Translations under genes and position numbers: made by a program
The notes under the pieces: model-generated
Databases searched by the model: none
What the model was told of the DNA's origin: nothing
What the model saw: only the letters and a program-made list of their open reading frames with translations
DNA from: Mucilaginibacter gracilis
GTDB taxonomy: Bacteria > Bacteroidota > Bacteroidia > Sphingobacteriales > Sphingobacteriaceae
DNA length: 64,000 nt
Assembly: GCF_003633615.1 (NCBI RefSeq)
Contig: NZ_RBKU01000001.1
Span: 2,852,001-2,916,000 of the forward strand
Reading direction: 5' to 3'
Shown here: piece by piece, positions 54,631 through 63,720 of the stretch
Layout of the letters: the number at the start of each line of letters is the position of its first letter
How positions within the stretch are numbered: the stretch's first letter is position 1

Positions 54631-55038
54631 ATGCCAAGAAGAAAAACGGAAAACCCCGAAGAATTACTCAGCCATAATATCATTATCCGGGTAACAGAAA
54701 GCTTGTTCAACAAGCTGGAAAAACTGCGCAAAGAAAGCGGAGTGCTATCCATTGCCGACATATGCAGGAAGATTTTATTAAACCAAAAGATCAAACTGCT
54801 CACCTATGATGCGACCATGAACCCTGTCATGGAAGAGCTGGCACTGATCCGGAAAGAGCTTAAAGCCATTGGCATCAACATTAACCAGATCACCAGGCAT
54901 TTCAATGCAGATAAGGTCGAAACACACAGGGGATTCTATGCTTTGAAGGTGGCTGAACAATACAAAAAGGTTGATGAACGGGTAGAAATCTTGCTGAAGA
55001 TCATTTCAAAACTGGCGGACAAATGGTTGCAAGAATAA
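54631..55038 (+). CDS. Relaxosome accessory protein (MobA/MobC-type)
   Basis: The protein has 135 residues from ATG 54631; a GTG at 54622 is a less likely start. It begins MPRRKTENPEELLSHNIIIR and contains a ribbon-helix-helix-like opening (VTESLFNKLEKLRKESGVLS). A helical C-terminal region follows with the GININQITRHFNAD motif, which is widespread in plasmid mobilization proteins that bind oriT and help the relaxase. It overlaps the relaxase gene by 16 bp, as in other mobilization operons. Confidence 0.85.
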   Translation: MPRRKTENPEELLSHNIIIRVTESLFNKLEKLRKESGVLSIADICRKILLNQKIKLLTYDATMNPVMEELALIRKELKAIGININQITRHFNADKVETHRGFYALKVAEQYKKVDERVEILLKIISKLADKWLQE

Positions 55039-56300
55039 GCACAGGTAAGAGCATAAGGGCTATGCTCTATTATAACGAAAATAAGGTTGGCGAAAAAGAA
55101 GCCAACCTGATCATGGCGAGCGGCTTTGCCGGGGACATTGAAAGCATGAGCGTGGGACAGAAACTGCACCGCTTTACCCACCTCACCCAATTGAAGCCGA
55201 ATGTCAAAACCAATGCGCTACACATCTCCCTGAACTTTCATTCCAGCGAGGATTTAAGCAATGCCAAATTACAGCAGATTGCAGCGGCTTATATGGAAAA
55301 GATCGGGTTTAGTGATCAACCGTTTTTAGTTTACCGCCACCATGATGCTGCACACCAGCACTTGCATATTGTGACCACCAACATTACTGCCGCTCGTGAA
55401 CGCATCGACTTGCATGATATTGGCCGTAAATTATCGGAACCGGCACGAAAACAGATCGAAGAAGATTTTAAGCTGATCAAAGCGGAAAGCAAAATATTTA
55501 AGGTTGAGGCGGCTATTAAAGCCGCTGATATTAAAAAGGCCAAGTATGGTCATCTACCGACTAAACGTGCACTCAGTAACGTAATAACGGCTGTAACACG
55601 GGATTATAGGTTTACTTCACTTGCAGAATTGAATGCAGCCTTGAAATGTTTTAACGTGGTAGCGATGCGCGGTGAAGAACATACGGCAATGTTTCAGAAG
55701 AAAGGGCTCATGTATTCATTACTGGATACTAAGGGTAACCCCGTTGGCGTGCCCATTAAAGCCAGCGCGTTTTATACCAAACCGACTTTCAGAAACCTGG
55801 AAGTAAAATTTGAACTCAATAAGGGTATCCGGAAACTGTATAAAGAGGAATTGGCTAAACGGATCGATAGTCTGTTTGATAATTACAGGGAAATAACCAT
55901 ATCCAAGTTTGAAACGGAAGCCAGACAGGCGGGGATCACCATTAATTTTCGCAGAAGTGAAAACGGGGACCCTTACGGTATCACCTATGTTGACCATAAA
56001 AGCAAAACTGTTTTTAACGGTAGCGATCTGGGTAAGGCCTATAGTGCAAAAGGGATCGCGGAACGGCTCGGTAACACCAACAGATTGGCGAGGTCTGAGG
56101 AACAATTTATATCCCGGCCGGCACAGCGGGTAAGTAAAACGCAGAAAAATGAGCCGACTACTTATTTGAAACCTATCAAACAGACGAACTTCCTGACGCT
56201 GGCCTTAGCGAAAACACAGCCGGATTATGGCTCAGGTGTGCCACGGAAAAAGAAACGCAAAAAGCGGAATCAGCAACAACAACAAGAATTAACCTTATAA
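55023..56300 (+). CDS. Relaxase/mobilization nuclease (MobB-like)
   Basis: This 425-residue protein has an N-terminal relaxase domain: MVARISTGKSIRAMLYYNEN with candidate catalytic Tyr16 or Tyr17, ALHISLNFHSSEDLS, and the three-histidine metal site YRHHDAAHQHLHIVTTNI (His111, His113, His115). This fits the MOBP1-type nucleases of Bacteroidota mobilizable elements. It nicks oriT and leads the strand into the recipient. The C-terminal quarter is basic and low complexity, ending KKKRKKRNQQQQQE. It is translated with the preceding accessory protein. Confidence 0.92.
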   Translation: MVARISTGKSIRAMLYYNENKVGEKEANLIMASGFAGDIESMSVGQKLHRFTHLTQLKPNVKTNALHISLNFHSSEDLSNAKLQQIAAAYMEKIGFSDQPFLVYRHHDAAHQHLHIVTTNITAARERIDLHDIGRKLSEPARKQIEEDFKLIKAESKIFKVEAAIKAADIKKAKYGHLPTKRALSNVITAVTRDYRFTSLAELNAALKCFNVVAMRGEEHTAMFQKKGLMYSLLDTKGNPVGVPIKASAFYTKPTFRNLEVKFELNKGIRKLYKEELAKRIDSLFDNYREITISKFETEARQAGITINFRRSENGDPYGITYVDHKSKTVFNGSDLGKAYSAKGIAERLGNTNRLARSEEQFISRPAQRVSKTQKNEPTTYLKPIKQTNFLTLALAKTQPDYGSGVPRKKKRKKRNQQQQQELTL

Positions 56301-56310
56301 AGCTAATCAT

Positions 56311-58383
56311 ATGAATACAGGAGAAGATACGCAAGGATTACGAAAGATTATTGATCTGACCAGACTAATAAGCCTAGCTATACTGGCTATACATTTTTAT
56401 ATCATCTGCTATAAGGCTTTCCTATATTGGGGCTGGACAGCCGAACTCACCAATCGTTTAATTGGCAACCTGGTGGGAACGGGATTGTTTAATGGCATAC
56501 TTAAACCCAAACTGGCTGGATTGTTACTGTTAGTAATTTCCCTGCTTGGCGTAAAAGGCAAAAAGGACGAGAAAATCAAAAAGAATAGCATTGTTGCCTA
56601 CCTGTCCTTTGGCTTACTGGCTTACCTGCTTAGTCCGCTTGTGTTCTACCTGCATAATGGCACAACCTTTACAGCGGTCTGGTATATCGGCTTATCGCTT
56701 GGCGGTTACCTGCTTATTTTAACTGGCGGCACCTGGCTATCGCGGCTAATCAAAATCAGCCTGACTAAGGATGTTTTCAATACTGAAAACGAGACCTTTC
56801 CGCAGGAAGAACGACTATTGGAAAATGATTACTCTATCAACCTGCCGGCAAAATATAGGCTAAAGGATAAAATCAGGGATAGCTGGATAAACGTCATTAA
56901 CCCGTTCAGGGGACTGTTGGTATCGGGTACGCCGGGCGCGGGTAAGTCCTATTTTGTGATCCGACATATCATCGACCAGCACATCAAAAAAGGATTTACC
57001 ATGTTCCTATATGATTTTAAATTCGATGACCTATCTAAGATCGCTTATAACAAGCTTCTGCAATACAGGCATAACTATAAGATTCAGCCAGCCTTTTACT
57101 TGATTAATTTTGATGATTTGACCCGTACCCATCGTTGTAATCCGCTAGACCCGCAAAGCATGGACGATCTGACAGATGCAACCGAGGCGAGCCGTACCAT
57201 TATGATGGGCTTAAACCGCGAGTGGATCAAAAAGCAGGGTGACTTCTTTGTAGAAAGCCCGATCAATTTCCTGACTGCTATCATCTGGTACCTGCGAAAA
57301 TACAAGGATGGTAAATATTGTACTTTGCCACACGTTATTGAATTGTTGCAGGTAGATTATGACCCCTTATTCGCGATTCTTAAACAGCAACCGGAAATAC
57401 AGGTATTGATCAATCCGTTTATTTCTGCGCATCAGAACAATGCCAAAGCGCAACTGGAAGGTCAGGTTGCCAGTGCAAAGATAGGGCTGGCCCGTTTATC
57501 TTCTCCATCGCTTTACTATGTGCTGAGCGGACATGATTTTACGCTGGACGTTAACAATCCTGATGAGCCGAAGATTATTTGCGTAGGTAATAATCCGCAG
57601 AAGCTGCAAACTTATGGTGCAGTGTTATCACTTTATATTTCTCGTATGATTAAGCTGGTCAATCGCAAAGGTCAACAAAAAAGCAGCTTGGTATTTGATG
57701 AATTCCCGACCATTTATTTTAACAATATGGATAGCCTGATTGCGACTGCCCGCAGTAATAAGGTGGCGACTACGTTGGCGGTACAGGATTTTAGCCAGTT
57801 AAAAAAGGATTACGGCGCTGAACAGGCTGATGTAATTACCGGGATTGTAGGTAATGTGATTAGCGGGCAGGTTACGGGCGACACAGCCAAAACCTTAAGT
57901 GAAAACTTTGGCAAGATCAAGCAGGAAAAAGAAAGCCGGAACATTAGTGGTTCGGACACATCTTTTACTAAATCCACGCAAATGGATTATGCGATACCGG
58001 CATCAAAGATAGCTGCTCTTTCTTCCGGTGAATTTGTGGGCTTTGTTGCTGATAACCCGGAACAGAAGATAGCGCTTAAAATGTTTCACAACGAAATACA
58101 AAATGACCATACCGCCATAAAACGGGAAGAAGAAAATTATAGCGATATCCCCGTAATCGAAAAAGTTACTCAGGAGGATGTAATGGCATGTTATGAGAAG
58201 GTCAAAAAGGAAGTAGCGAATCTGGTAAAGTCGGAACTGGATAAGTTGAAGCCGGAGATCGAGCCTGTTCAGGAGAAGAAAAAGCCGGTAAAAAAGAAAA
58301 CTGCCGGGGACAACTTGCCAGCATCAGGAAGGCGAATTAATAAAAAAAACAAGATTTCTTCTGAGCAAACAATTTCTATGTAA
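56311..58383 (+). CDS. VirD4/TraG-like coupling protein (MobC)
   Basis: This 690-residue ATPase has several N-terminal membrane helices (for example LISLAILAIHFYIICYKAFL and LAGLLLLVISLLGV) and a soluble motor domain. Walker A is LVSGTPGAGKSYFVIRHIID at about residues 205-225, and Walker B is SSLVFDEFPTIYF. VATTLAVQDFSQLKKDYGAE is the conserved coupling-protein segment. It should deliver the relaxase-DNA complex to a type IV secretion channel, which must come from another element because no other transfer genes are visible. The C-terminus is charged (EKKKPVKKKTAGDN). Confidence 0.93.
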   Translation: MNTGEDTQGLRKIIDLTRLISLAILAIHFYIICYKAFLYWGWTAELTNRLIGNLVGTGLFNGILKPKLAGLLLLVISLLGVKGKKDEKIKKNSIVAYLSFGLLAYLLSPLVFYLHNGTTFTAVWYIGLSLGGYLLILTGGTWLSRLIKISLTKDVFNTENETFPQEERLLENDYSINLPAKYRLKDKIRDSWINVINPFRGLLVSGTPGAGKSYFVIRHIIDQHIKKGFTMFLYDFKFDDLSKIAYNKLLQYRHNYKIQPAFYLINFDDLTRTHRCNPLDPQSMDDLTDATEASRTIMMGLNREWIKKQGDFFVESPINFLTAIIWYLRKYKDGKYCTLPHVIELLQVDYDPLFAILKQQPEIQVLINPFISAHQNNAKAQLEGQVASAKIGLARLSSPSLYYVLSGHDFTLDVNNPDEPKIICVGNNPQKLQTYGAVLSLYISRMIKLVNRKGQQKSSLVFDEFPTIYFNNMDSLIATARSNKVATTLAVQDFSQLKKDYGAEQADVITGIVGNVISGQVTGDTAKTLSENFGKIKQEKESRNISGSDTSFTKSTQMDYAIPASKIAALSSGEFVGFVADNPEQKIALKMFHNEIQNDHTAIKREEENYSDIPVIEKVTQEDVMACYEKVKKEVANLVKSELDKLKPEIEPVQEKKKPVKKKTAGDNLPASGRRINKKNKISSEQTISM

Positions 58384-58481
58384 ACATTTCAATCATAGGT
58401 TAATCTGTCACTTTTTAAAGATTTTATAAGTAACATTGCCGTAAATTTTGCGTAAATTTAAAGCAAGGGAACAGGTAAATC

Positions 58482-59084
58482 ATGTCGAAAGGGAGCCAAT
58501 ATTTATTGAACGAAGAGCAGCTGTTTAAGCAACTGTCTGAGGGCGATGAACGTGCTTTCGAATCCATTTACCGATATTACAGTTCACGGCTGTTCCCTTT
58601 TGTTGACCGGATGGTTCGTTTACCCGAACTTACGGAAGAGATCATACAGGATGTGTTTATTTTGCTCTGGGCAAAGCGTGAACAGTTGGTAGATGTCAGC
58701 AATAAGTCGTCTTATATCTTTCAAATGGCGAGCAATAAGACGCTGGATTACCAGCGAAAGATAGCCAGTAATAAGCGGTTATTGGAAAAAGTAACTTATC
58801 TATCAACCGAGCTAAGTAACGAAACCGAAGAAAAAGTGCTTTATAATGATAGCGCTGCCGTACTGGAAGAGGCTATTAATTTACTTCCGCAGCAAAGGAA
58901 GCTGATTTATCATTTAAGCCGTGTAGAAGGCTTAAGCCATGAGCAGATTGCTGAGCGGCTGGATATTTCAAAAAGTACTGTTGCCAACCAAATGGTATCA
59001 GCAATGAAGCACATACGCACATTTATGGAGAAAAGAGCCGACCTCTTTTCCTATGCTGTTTTCTATTTTCTTACCCGAAAATAG
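58482..59084 (+). CDS. ECF-type sigma factor without visible partner
   Basis: This 200-residue protein has region 2 (FESIYRYYSSRLFPFVDRMV, EIIQDVFILLWAKREQL) and region 4 (LPQQRKLIYHLSRVEGLSHE, QIAERLDISKSTVANQMVSA). The type resembles the sigma factors that normally precede a FecR-like anti-sigma gene and a TonB receptor pair in Bacteroidota. Here the neighbouring gene on the right is a convergent transposition operon instead, 155 bp away, so the expected partners are missing. It may be cargo of the element or a host gene cut off by an insertion. Confidence 0.88.
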   Translation: MSKGSQYLLNEEQLFKQLSEGDERAFESIYRYYSSRLFPFVDRMVRLPELTEEIIQDVFILLWAKREQLVDVSNKSSYIFQMASNKTLDYQRKIASNKRLLEKVTYLSTELSNETEEKVLYNDSAAVLEEAINLLPQQRKLIYHLSRVEGLSHEQIAERLDISKSTVANQMVSAMKHIRTFMEKRADLFSYAVFYFLTRK

Positions 59085-59112
59085 GGCGAAATTAAATTCC
59101 CATTATTTTTTT

Positions 59113-59236
59113 TGTGAGATTTCTCTTTTAATGGCACACTATTTCCACTTTTGATGGCACACAAAAGTGCCCATATTTAGCCAGAATGCGATTTTGTGAT
59201 TTTTCCCGTCTATTTGTAACACTTTTGTTACAAATG
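59113..59236. repeat. Candidate Tn7-like end with repeats and terminator-like palindrome
   Basis: TGTGAGA (59113-59119) is followed by two copies of ATGGCACAC, 23 bp apart (59131-59139 and 59154-59162). That is similar to the spacing of 22-bp TnsB sites in Tn7 ends. ATTTGTAAC and GTTACAAAT (59210-59233) form a hairpin just after the tniQ stop that may end the operon transcript. No opposite end is visible in this window. Confidence 0.4.
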
Positions 59237-59239
59237 ATT

Positions 59240-60484
59240 TTAGTAATATGATCGGTATCGTTTGACGTAAAGCATTTCATAAAGGTCACGCGTCCGGTCG
59301 TATTCGGGCAGCGGATCAATGTAACTGGTATTGCCATTATAGTATTCTTCCTGAACATCAATATCATATCTCCAACGTTTTCGCCTGTCTTCAATTGATT
59401 GCAAGTCTTCAACTGATAATGTCCATCTTTTTGATACACGATCTTCGTTAGATCTGCCATCAGGTAAATCGCCAATGGTGTTATAATACCATAATGGTGG
59501 GTCAGGCACAATTGACAGCATGCTCTTTTGATTTAGCCGGTATTTGATACATAATTTTGTTAGCCTCCCCGGCCATTCCTCCAGTAACCACATGGCCATA
59601 CGAAAGACATCGGCCCTTTGTCTTACGGTAAGATCAGCGAGATCAGCGTTTCGGTGGTCGAGACGGTAATCTACAGTTTGCGTTTGATGGTATACATAAG
59701 AAACGAATGGGCCGTAACGAAGATTTAAGCTGTTTTTTAATAACATACGGGCTATGCCGTGAACAACTTTAAAGTAACCCACAGAATAGCGTTCTGTTGT
59801 ACCATAAGGCTGATCCAGATAGTTATTTATCTGCTGCTGCATGCGGATAATATGTTCAGGTGCGCTTTGGGGAATACATTTACTGATATCGCCTTTGCAG
59901 ATACCACACGCCAAAAGGTACCGGTCACAGTTTTTATAATCGACCATCGCACTGACATCTCTCATTTTAGAAGATGGTTTTGAACAGTGCGGACAAACTT
60001 CCCGCAGGTAGCACTTACATTGTAAACAAACAAAGGATATGGATAGTCTCCATTTTCGGCGGTAATATACAGGATGGTCACGACGGGCCAGGCAGCCGGG
60101 ACAGAAAAGCAGATTACCTTGACCGCTTGCGTCATTAAAGATAGATACCGGTCGTTTTGCCTGCCAGATCAACGGTATAGCGCCATTGTTTTTAACTGTA
60201 AAGAGTTTATTATTATAATAATGTAAACTGGCATTACGAATCGCGTCAGAACTGCAATTGGCATAATCGCTAAGTACGTCAAGAGCCCTTATATCGTTTA
60301 AATGATCAATGTTGAAATCGGTCTTACCCTCCAGCTTTAACCCCGCACCGGTTAGCAACATGCGCCTGTTTAGTCCATTGTCAAATGCAAGTCTTGTTAG
60401 CCAGCTGCTTAGTACTTCATCTTCATATGGACGGCTGAATGCGGGCAATAATTTGCTGTTATTACCGAAAACAGCAAAGCTCAA
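59240..60484 (-). CDS. tniQ: TniQ/TnsD-family target-site protein
   Basis: This 414-residue protein has an N-terminal TniQ domain (LPAFSRPYEDEVLSSWLTRL, DNGLNRRMLLTGAGL). Zinc-binding cysteine pairs follow in NLLFCPGCLARRD, FVCLQCKCYLREVCPHCSKP and LACGICKGDISKC. TniQ proteins guide Tn7-like transposition to chosen sites by binding DNA or, in CRISPR-linked forms, Cascade. At 414 residues it is longer than the Cascade-type TniQ and closer to TnsD-like forms. Its start overlaps the tnsC stop by 4 bp. The target it selects is unknown. Confidence 0.88.
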   Translation of the reverse strand: MSFAVFGNNSKLLPAFSRPYEDEVLSSWLTRLAFDNGLNRRMLLTGAGLKLEGKTDFNIDHLNDIRALDVLSDYANCSSDAIRNASLHYYNNKLFTVKNNGAIPLIWQAKRPVSIFNDASGQGNLLFCPGCLARRDHPVYYRRKWRLSISFVCLQCKCYLREVCPHCSKPSSKMRDVSAMVDYKNCDRYLLACGICKGDISKCIPQSAPEHIIRMQQQINNYLDQPYGTTERYSVGYFKVVHGIARMLLKNSLNLRYGPFVSYVYHQTQTVDYRLDHRNADLADLTVRQRADVFRMAMWLLEEWPGRLTKLCIKYRLNQKSMLSIVPDPPLWYYNTIGDLPDGRSNEDRVSKRWTLSVEDLQSIEDRRKRWRYDIDVQEEYYNGNTSYIDPLPEYDRTRDLYEMLYVKRYRSYY

Positions 60485-61362
60485 AGCAACATCCTTTCAT
60501 ATTGCTTTTGACGGTTCGCAGGACTGACATAATCGATCTCCCCGATGACAGACAGGTCGATCTTCTCATGGCCGGTTTGTATGGCCAATACAGCGGCTTT
60601 TCGAAGTATAGAGGATATCTCACCGATCGTGCCACCCGACATGCTTAGTATTTTGATGGCCGTCTCTTCGTCAGTAAGTCTGGACTGCTCATGCAGATCA
60701 AACATGGTTTCATAACTTTTCAACAGCCGAAAGTAATCGGCATCAAGTTTCCACAGCGGCAACACCGAGGGCTCAAAACGGTTGGCCAATTGTTTATCTG
60801 TATTGATAGCGTTATAAGCATCTGCGATCCCTGCACCGATGATCACGATCTGTAATTCATTGGAGATATATTTGATCAGGTTAAGGAAGGCACGCTGCGA
60901 CAGATATGAACCGGCAAGAATGTGATGTATCTCATCGATGATCAATATCTTGGTTTCCACATTGGTGAGAATACGCATCACCTGGTATTGTAGCTGCGCA
61001 GATGTGCTCTGTTTTTGGAAAGGTGCGTTTAATGCCGTCAGTATATTAATAAAAAAGGCTTTTTCATTCGGCGTTGGTGGTGCCTGGATATATACGATAG
61101 GTATTTTTGCCGAACTCACGTCTGGTGTGATGCTGGGTTTATAGCTATCAAAGAAACGGTGCAGCAGAATGGTCTTGCCATTGTTGGTTGGTGCTACCAA
61201 CAACATGCTTGGCATACGGTAAGTTTTTGGATGCAGCATCAGGTACTCCATATTATTGAGCACTTTCATGGCTTTAGGATATCCTATCCAGCGTTCTGAA
61301 AGGATATGGCGTATACGTATCAGGTTCTTATTATTATCGGTTATTTTGGTTAAAAGGGTCAT
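60481..61362 (-). CDS. tnsC: TnsC/TniB-like AAA+ transposition ATPase
   Basis: This 293-residue protein has a Walker A of the TniB form, LLVAPTNNGKTILLHRFF, and Walker B in TKILIIDEIHHILAGSYLS. Sensor elements follow (LQIVIIGAGIADAYNAI) and a C-terminal helical lid. It should form ATP-bound filaments on DNA that carry target information from TniQ to the transposase. It is close in size to the TniB of Tn5053-type transposons. The start lies within the end of tnsB (29-bp overlap). Confidence 0.93.
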   Translation of the reverse strand: MTLLTKITDNNKNLIRIRHILSERWIGYPKAMKVLNNMEYLMLHPKTYRMPSMLLVAPTNNGKTILLHRFFDSYKPSITPDVSSAKIPIVYIQAPPTPNEKAFFINILTALNAPFQKQSTSAQLQYQVMRILTNVETKILIIDEIHHILAGSYLSQRAFLNLIKYISNELQIVIIGAGIADAYNAINTDKQLANRFEPSVLPLWKLDADYFRLLKSYETMFDLHEQSRLTDEETAIKILSMSGGTIGEISSILRKAAVLAIQTGHEKIDLSVIGEIDYVSPANRQKQYERMLL

Positions 61363-63079
61363 GGATCAGTTCTTCAAAAGGTAAGTATTCTTCATTCGGG
61401 TCATATTTGAATCCGGTATCATTGATCTCTGGTTCCTCCCGCTCGAATTCGTTTTTGATACTGTTTTTGGTCGCCAATTCCTTGCGCTCATTGGCTTTAC
61501 GGCGTTTGGCAATAGCCGCCTGGTTGGCCGCTTTTTCCTCGATATCACGCATCTGCGCGTAAGTGTCGAAGATCAGATTCTCATCCACATGCTCCATACC
61601 GCGCGCTTTGAGCGTGCGCAGTATTTGCTTATATTCCCAAATGGTGATCGATGGATGCGTGGTATTACGGTACGGAATACAGAAGTAATCTTCGATCTCC
61701 GGATCATAGAAGTAGACGGCACTGATATCGCGTGGATCGCGCTTAAAAGCAAACTTGCGCAGCACTGGATTGCGGACATTTGGTTTCTCGTAGGCATGTA
61801 CCCATTTGCGCAGTACATCACCGTAGTACCAGATCATATCAATAGCTACGCCATACCTTTGCACTGTTCGTTCTACGAACGGCATAAAGTCAAGCTTTAG
61901 CTTTAGTTCGTTGGCGACCGGCTCACTCCAGCCAATGCCGATCTGCGTATCGCTGCCATTGATACCTTCAAGGTAACGTGCGACTGGTGTGGTGTTGATG
62001 CTATTATGACGGCGGTTATGATAGACGCCAACAATAAAGGTCGCCAGCCAGCGCTCCAATTCCTTGATGGTGAAGCAGGCTCTGCCTTCCGCATCATAGT
62101 ACTTACGCTCTTTCGTATTGGAGAACGTTGTTCCCGGCAGTGTATGGATCTCTTGTAACACTGTTCCCAGCAAGCGTTCGATATGACCCCCATAATTAGG
62201 TTTGGCCACCGGTCTGAAGTTGATCTCGATACCATATTCCTGGCAGGCTCGTTCAAGCATTTTACCATGAAACTCTTTGGCGTTATCCATATGGATCGCC
62301 CGCATCACTCCGTAGCATTGCCATTTCCCTTTCACATCCAACGAAGACAGCCACAAGTCTTTTGGGAGGATCGCGTGGGATAAGCATAAGCCCGTGCCCA
62401 ACGCGCCAGGAGGATCGAGCGATATATAGAAGCCGACCACCATTCTGCTGTAAACATCGATCGCCATAGTGACCCAAGGTTTACCGACCGGCTCACGGTA
62501 TACGTCATCAACGCAGATGATATCCAACGGTGTATGATCGATCTGTACGACCGCCAGTGGGTAGTCGGCTCCCGGAAAGTGGCCATTCAACGGCTGGTAT
62601 TTATTCTCCGCGATGCTGCGGTGTTGCCTGCGGGCCAGTTTCTCTTCCTCACCGATAAGGTGTATTCTTCGTCTGACCGTTGAATAATGCGGTATCTCCA
62701 AACCATGCTCCCGACAAGCCAACGCCACATCAAGGCTTACCTTGCGGATGCTCAGTTTCTGCTTGCGCAGGTATTTCTCCTGAATGACTGTTTGAATAAC
62801 ATCCTCGACATTGGTCGCCAACTGATAGTTGTATCTATTGCGCTTGTTCTCCGTTTTAGCAAGCGAGGATAATACAGGATTAGCTCGATACCGGTCTAAC
62901 CACCTATGCAGCGTTCGCCGGGGAACGCCGCTCATTTCGCATACCTTAGCTACGGTGATACCGGGTACGTTATTTACGATGGGCGCTATAATATTATAGC
63001 GGTACTGCGCGATCTTCCAGTCCTCGTTCGATAAGTCGGATACCGCCTTGGGACTATTAAGCGGAACTAACTCTTCCAT
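61334..63079 (-). CDS. tnsB: TnsB/TniA-like DDE transposase
   Basis: This 581-residue protein has N-terminal helix-turn-helix regions (ITVAKVCEMSGVPRRTLHRW at about 41-60) and an RNase H-like catalytic core. The DDE triad is visible as Asp181 (VVQIDHTPLD), Asp265 (IHMDNAKEF) and Glu301 (NYGGHIERLLG). A C-terminal Mu-type beta-barrel region follows, then a basic coiled tail (AKRRKANERKELATKNSIKN). It joins 3' ends to the target. Its partner TnsA would cut the 5' ends for cut-and-paste movement. The coding frames of tnsA and tnsB overlap by 13 bp. Confidence 0.95.
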   Translation of the reverse strand: MEELVPLNSPKAVSDLSNEDWKIAQYRYNIIAPIVNNVPGITVAKVCEMSGVPRRTLHRWLDRYRANPVLSSLAKTENKRNRYNYQLATNVEDVIQTVIQEKYLRKQKLSIRKVSLDVALACREHGLEIPHYSTVRRRIHLIGEEEKLARRQHRSIAENKYQPLNGHFPGADYPLAVVQIDHTPLDIICVDDVYREPVGKPWVTMAIDVYSRMVVGFYISLDPPGALGTGLCLSHAILPKDLWLSSLDVKGKWQCYGVMRAIHMDNAKEFHGKMLERACQEYGIEINFRPVAKPNYGGHIERLLGTVLQEIHTLPGTTFSNTKERKYYDAEGRACFTIKELERWLATFIVGVYHNRRHNSINTTPVARYLEGINGSDTQIGIGWSEPVANELKLKLDFMPFVERTVQRYGVAIDMIWYYGDVLRKWVHAYEKPNVRNPVLRKFAFKRDPRDISAVYFYDPEIEDYFCIPYRNTTHPSITIWEYKQILRTLKARGMEHVDENLIFDTYAQMRDIEEKAANQAAIAKRRKANERKELATKNSIKNEFEREEPEINDTGFKYDPNEEYLPFEELIHDPFNQNNR

Positions 63080-63690
63080 ATGATAGTATTCATTGTGATC
63101 TTGGTCTGCATGTCACATTTAATACGCTGTGCTGCCAGCAATTGCCAAACGGCATATAGCAACTTGGGATCTCCGCCAGTCACCTGAGTTATGGGTAATA
63201 CATGGGCCAACTTCTGAAGAACAGTTTCAGCAAACTCCTTATTGATATTCGTTTGCTGGTAGCGGCTGAGTAGTTTAAGGTTTTCCAAATAAACTGTCCT
63301 GACTTGCTGCTCGTTGATCGTAGCGAATGACCAGCCATTATTTTGAGCATACTGGGTAGCCGCAGCAAACTTAGGTTCGTAATAAGATTGTTTTTCCAGC
63401 AATTCTGCCTGGTACTTGACTTCACACAACAAAGGCTTGCGCTTCAGTTCTTCCTGGTAGTAGGCGATAACATCGGGCGTGTAGGTTGCCGCTTTGCCGT
63501 CATGGTCATAAAAGATCTTGACCGGCTGCGTGGTGTACGACAATACTTCATTGTCAAATTCGAGGTGGGTAAGCCAGTCCCTTTCAAGCGCTGATTCAAA
63601 CAAATGCATCGTGCCTGTTTTACGACTAAAGTATTTGCCTGTGATAGATCGGTGGCTCAGACCGATCTTTCTAACGGGTCTTAATATCAT
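63067..63690 (-). CDS. tnsA: TnsA endonuclease
   Basis: This 207-residue protein has the TnsA nuclease residues. FESALERDWLTHLEFDNEV holds the first acidic residue (Glu32 or Glu36), TYTPDVIAYY holds the central Asp73, and LLCEVKYQ the Glu-x-Lys pair. It matches the N-terminal endonuclease of Tn7 TnsA; the C-terminal part for TnsC contact is shorter. TnsA cuts the 5' strands at the ends, so movement is cut-and-paste. It is the first tns gene, 30 bp downstream of the stop of the aminotransferase at 63721, too close to hold a standard Tn7 end. Confidence 0.93.
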   Translation of the reverse strand: MILRPVRKIGLSHRSITGKYFSRKTGTMHLFESALERDWLTHLEFDNEVLSYTTQPVKIFYDHDGKAATYTPDVIAYYQEELKRKPLLCEVKYQAELLEKQSYYEPKFAAATQYAQNNGWSFATINEQQVRTVYLENLKLLSRYQQTNINKEFAETVLQKLAHVLPITQVTGGDPKLLYAVWQLLAAQRIKCDMQTKITMNTIIWKS

Positions 63691-63720
63691 GAATAGATAG
63701 AAATTGGGTAAGGGCGCGGA

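Noticed and set aside
63691..63720. Transposon end between the aminotransferase and tnsA
   Set aside because: Only 30 bp separate the two genes, too little for TnsB sites, and the aminotransferase C-terminus looks natural.
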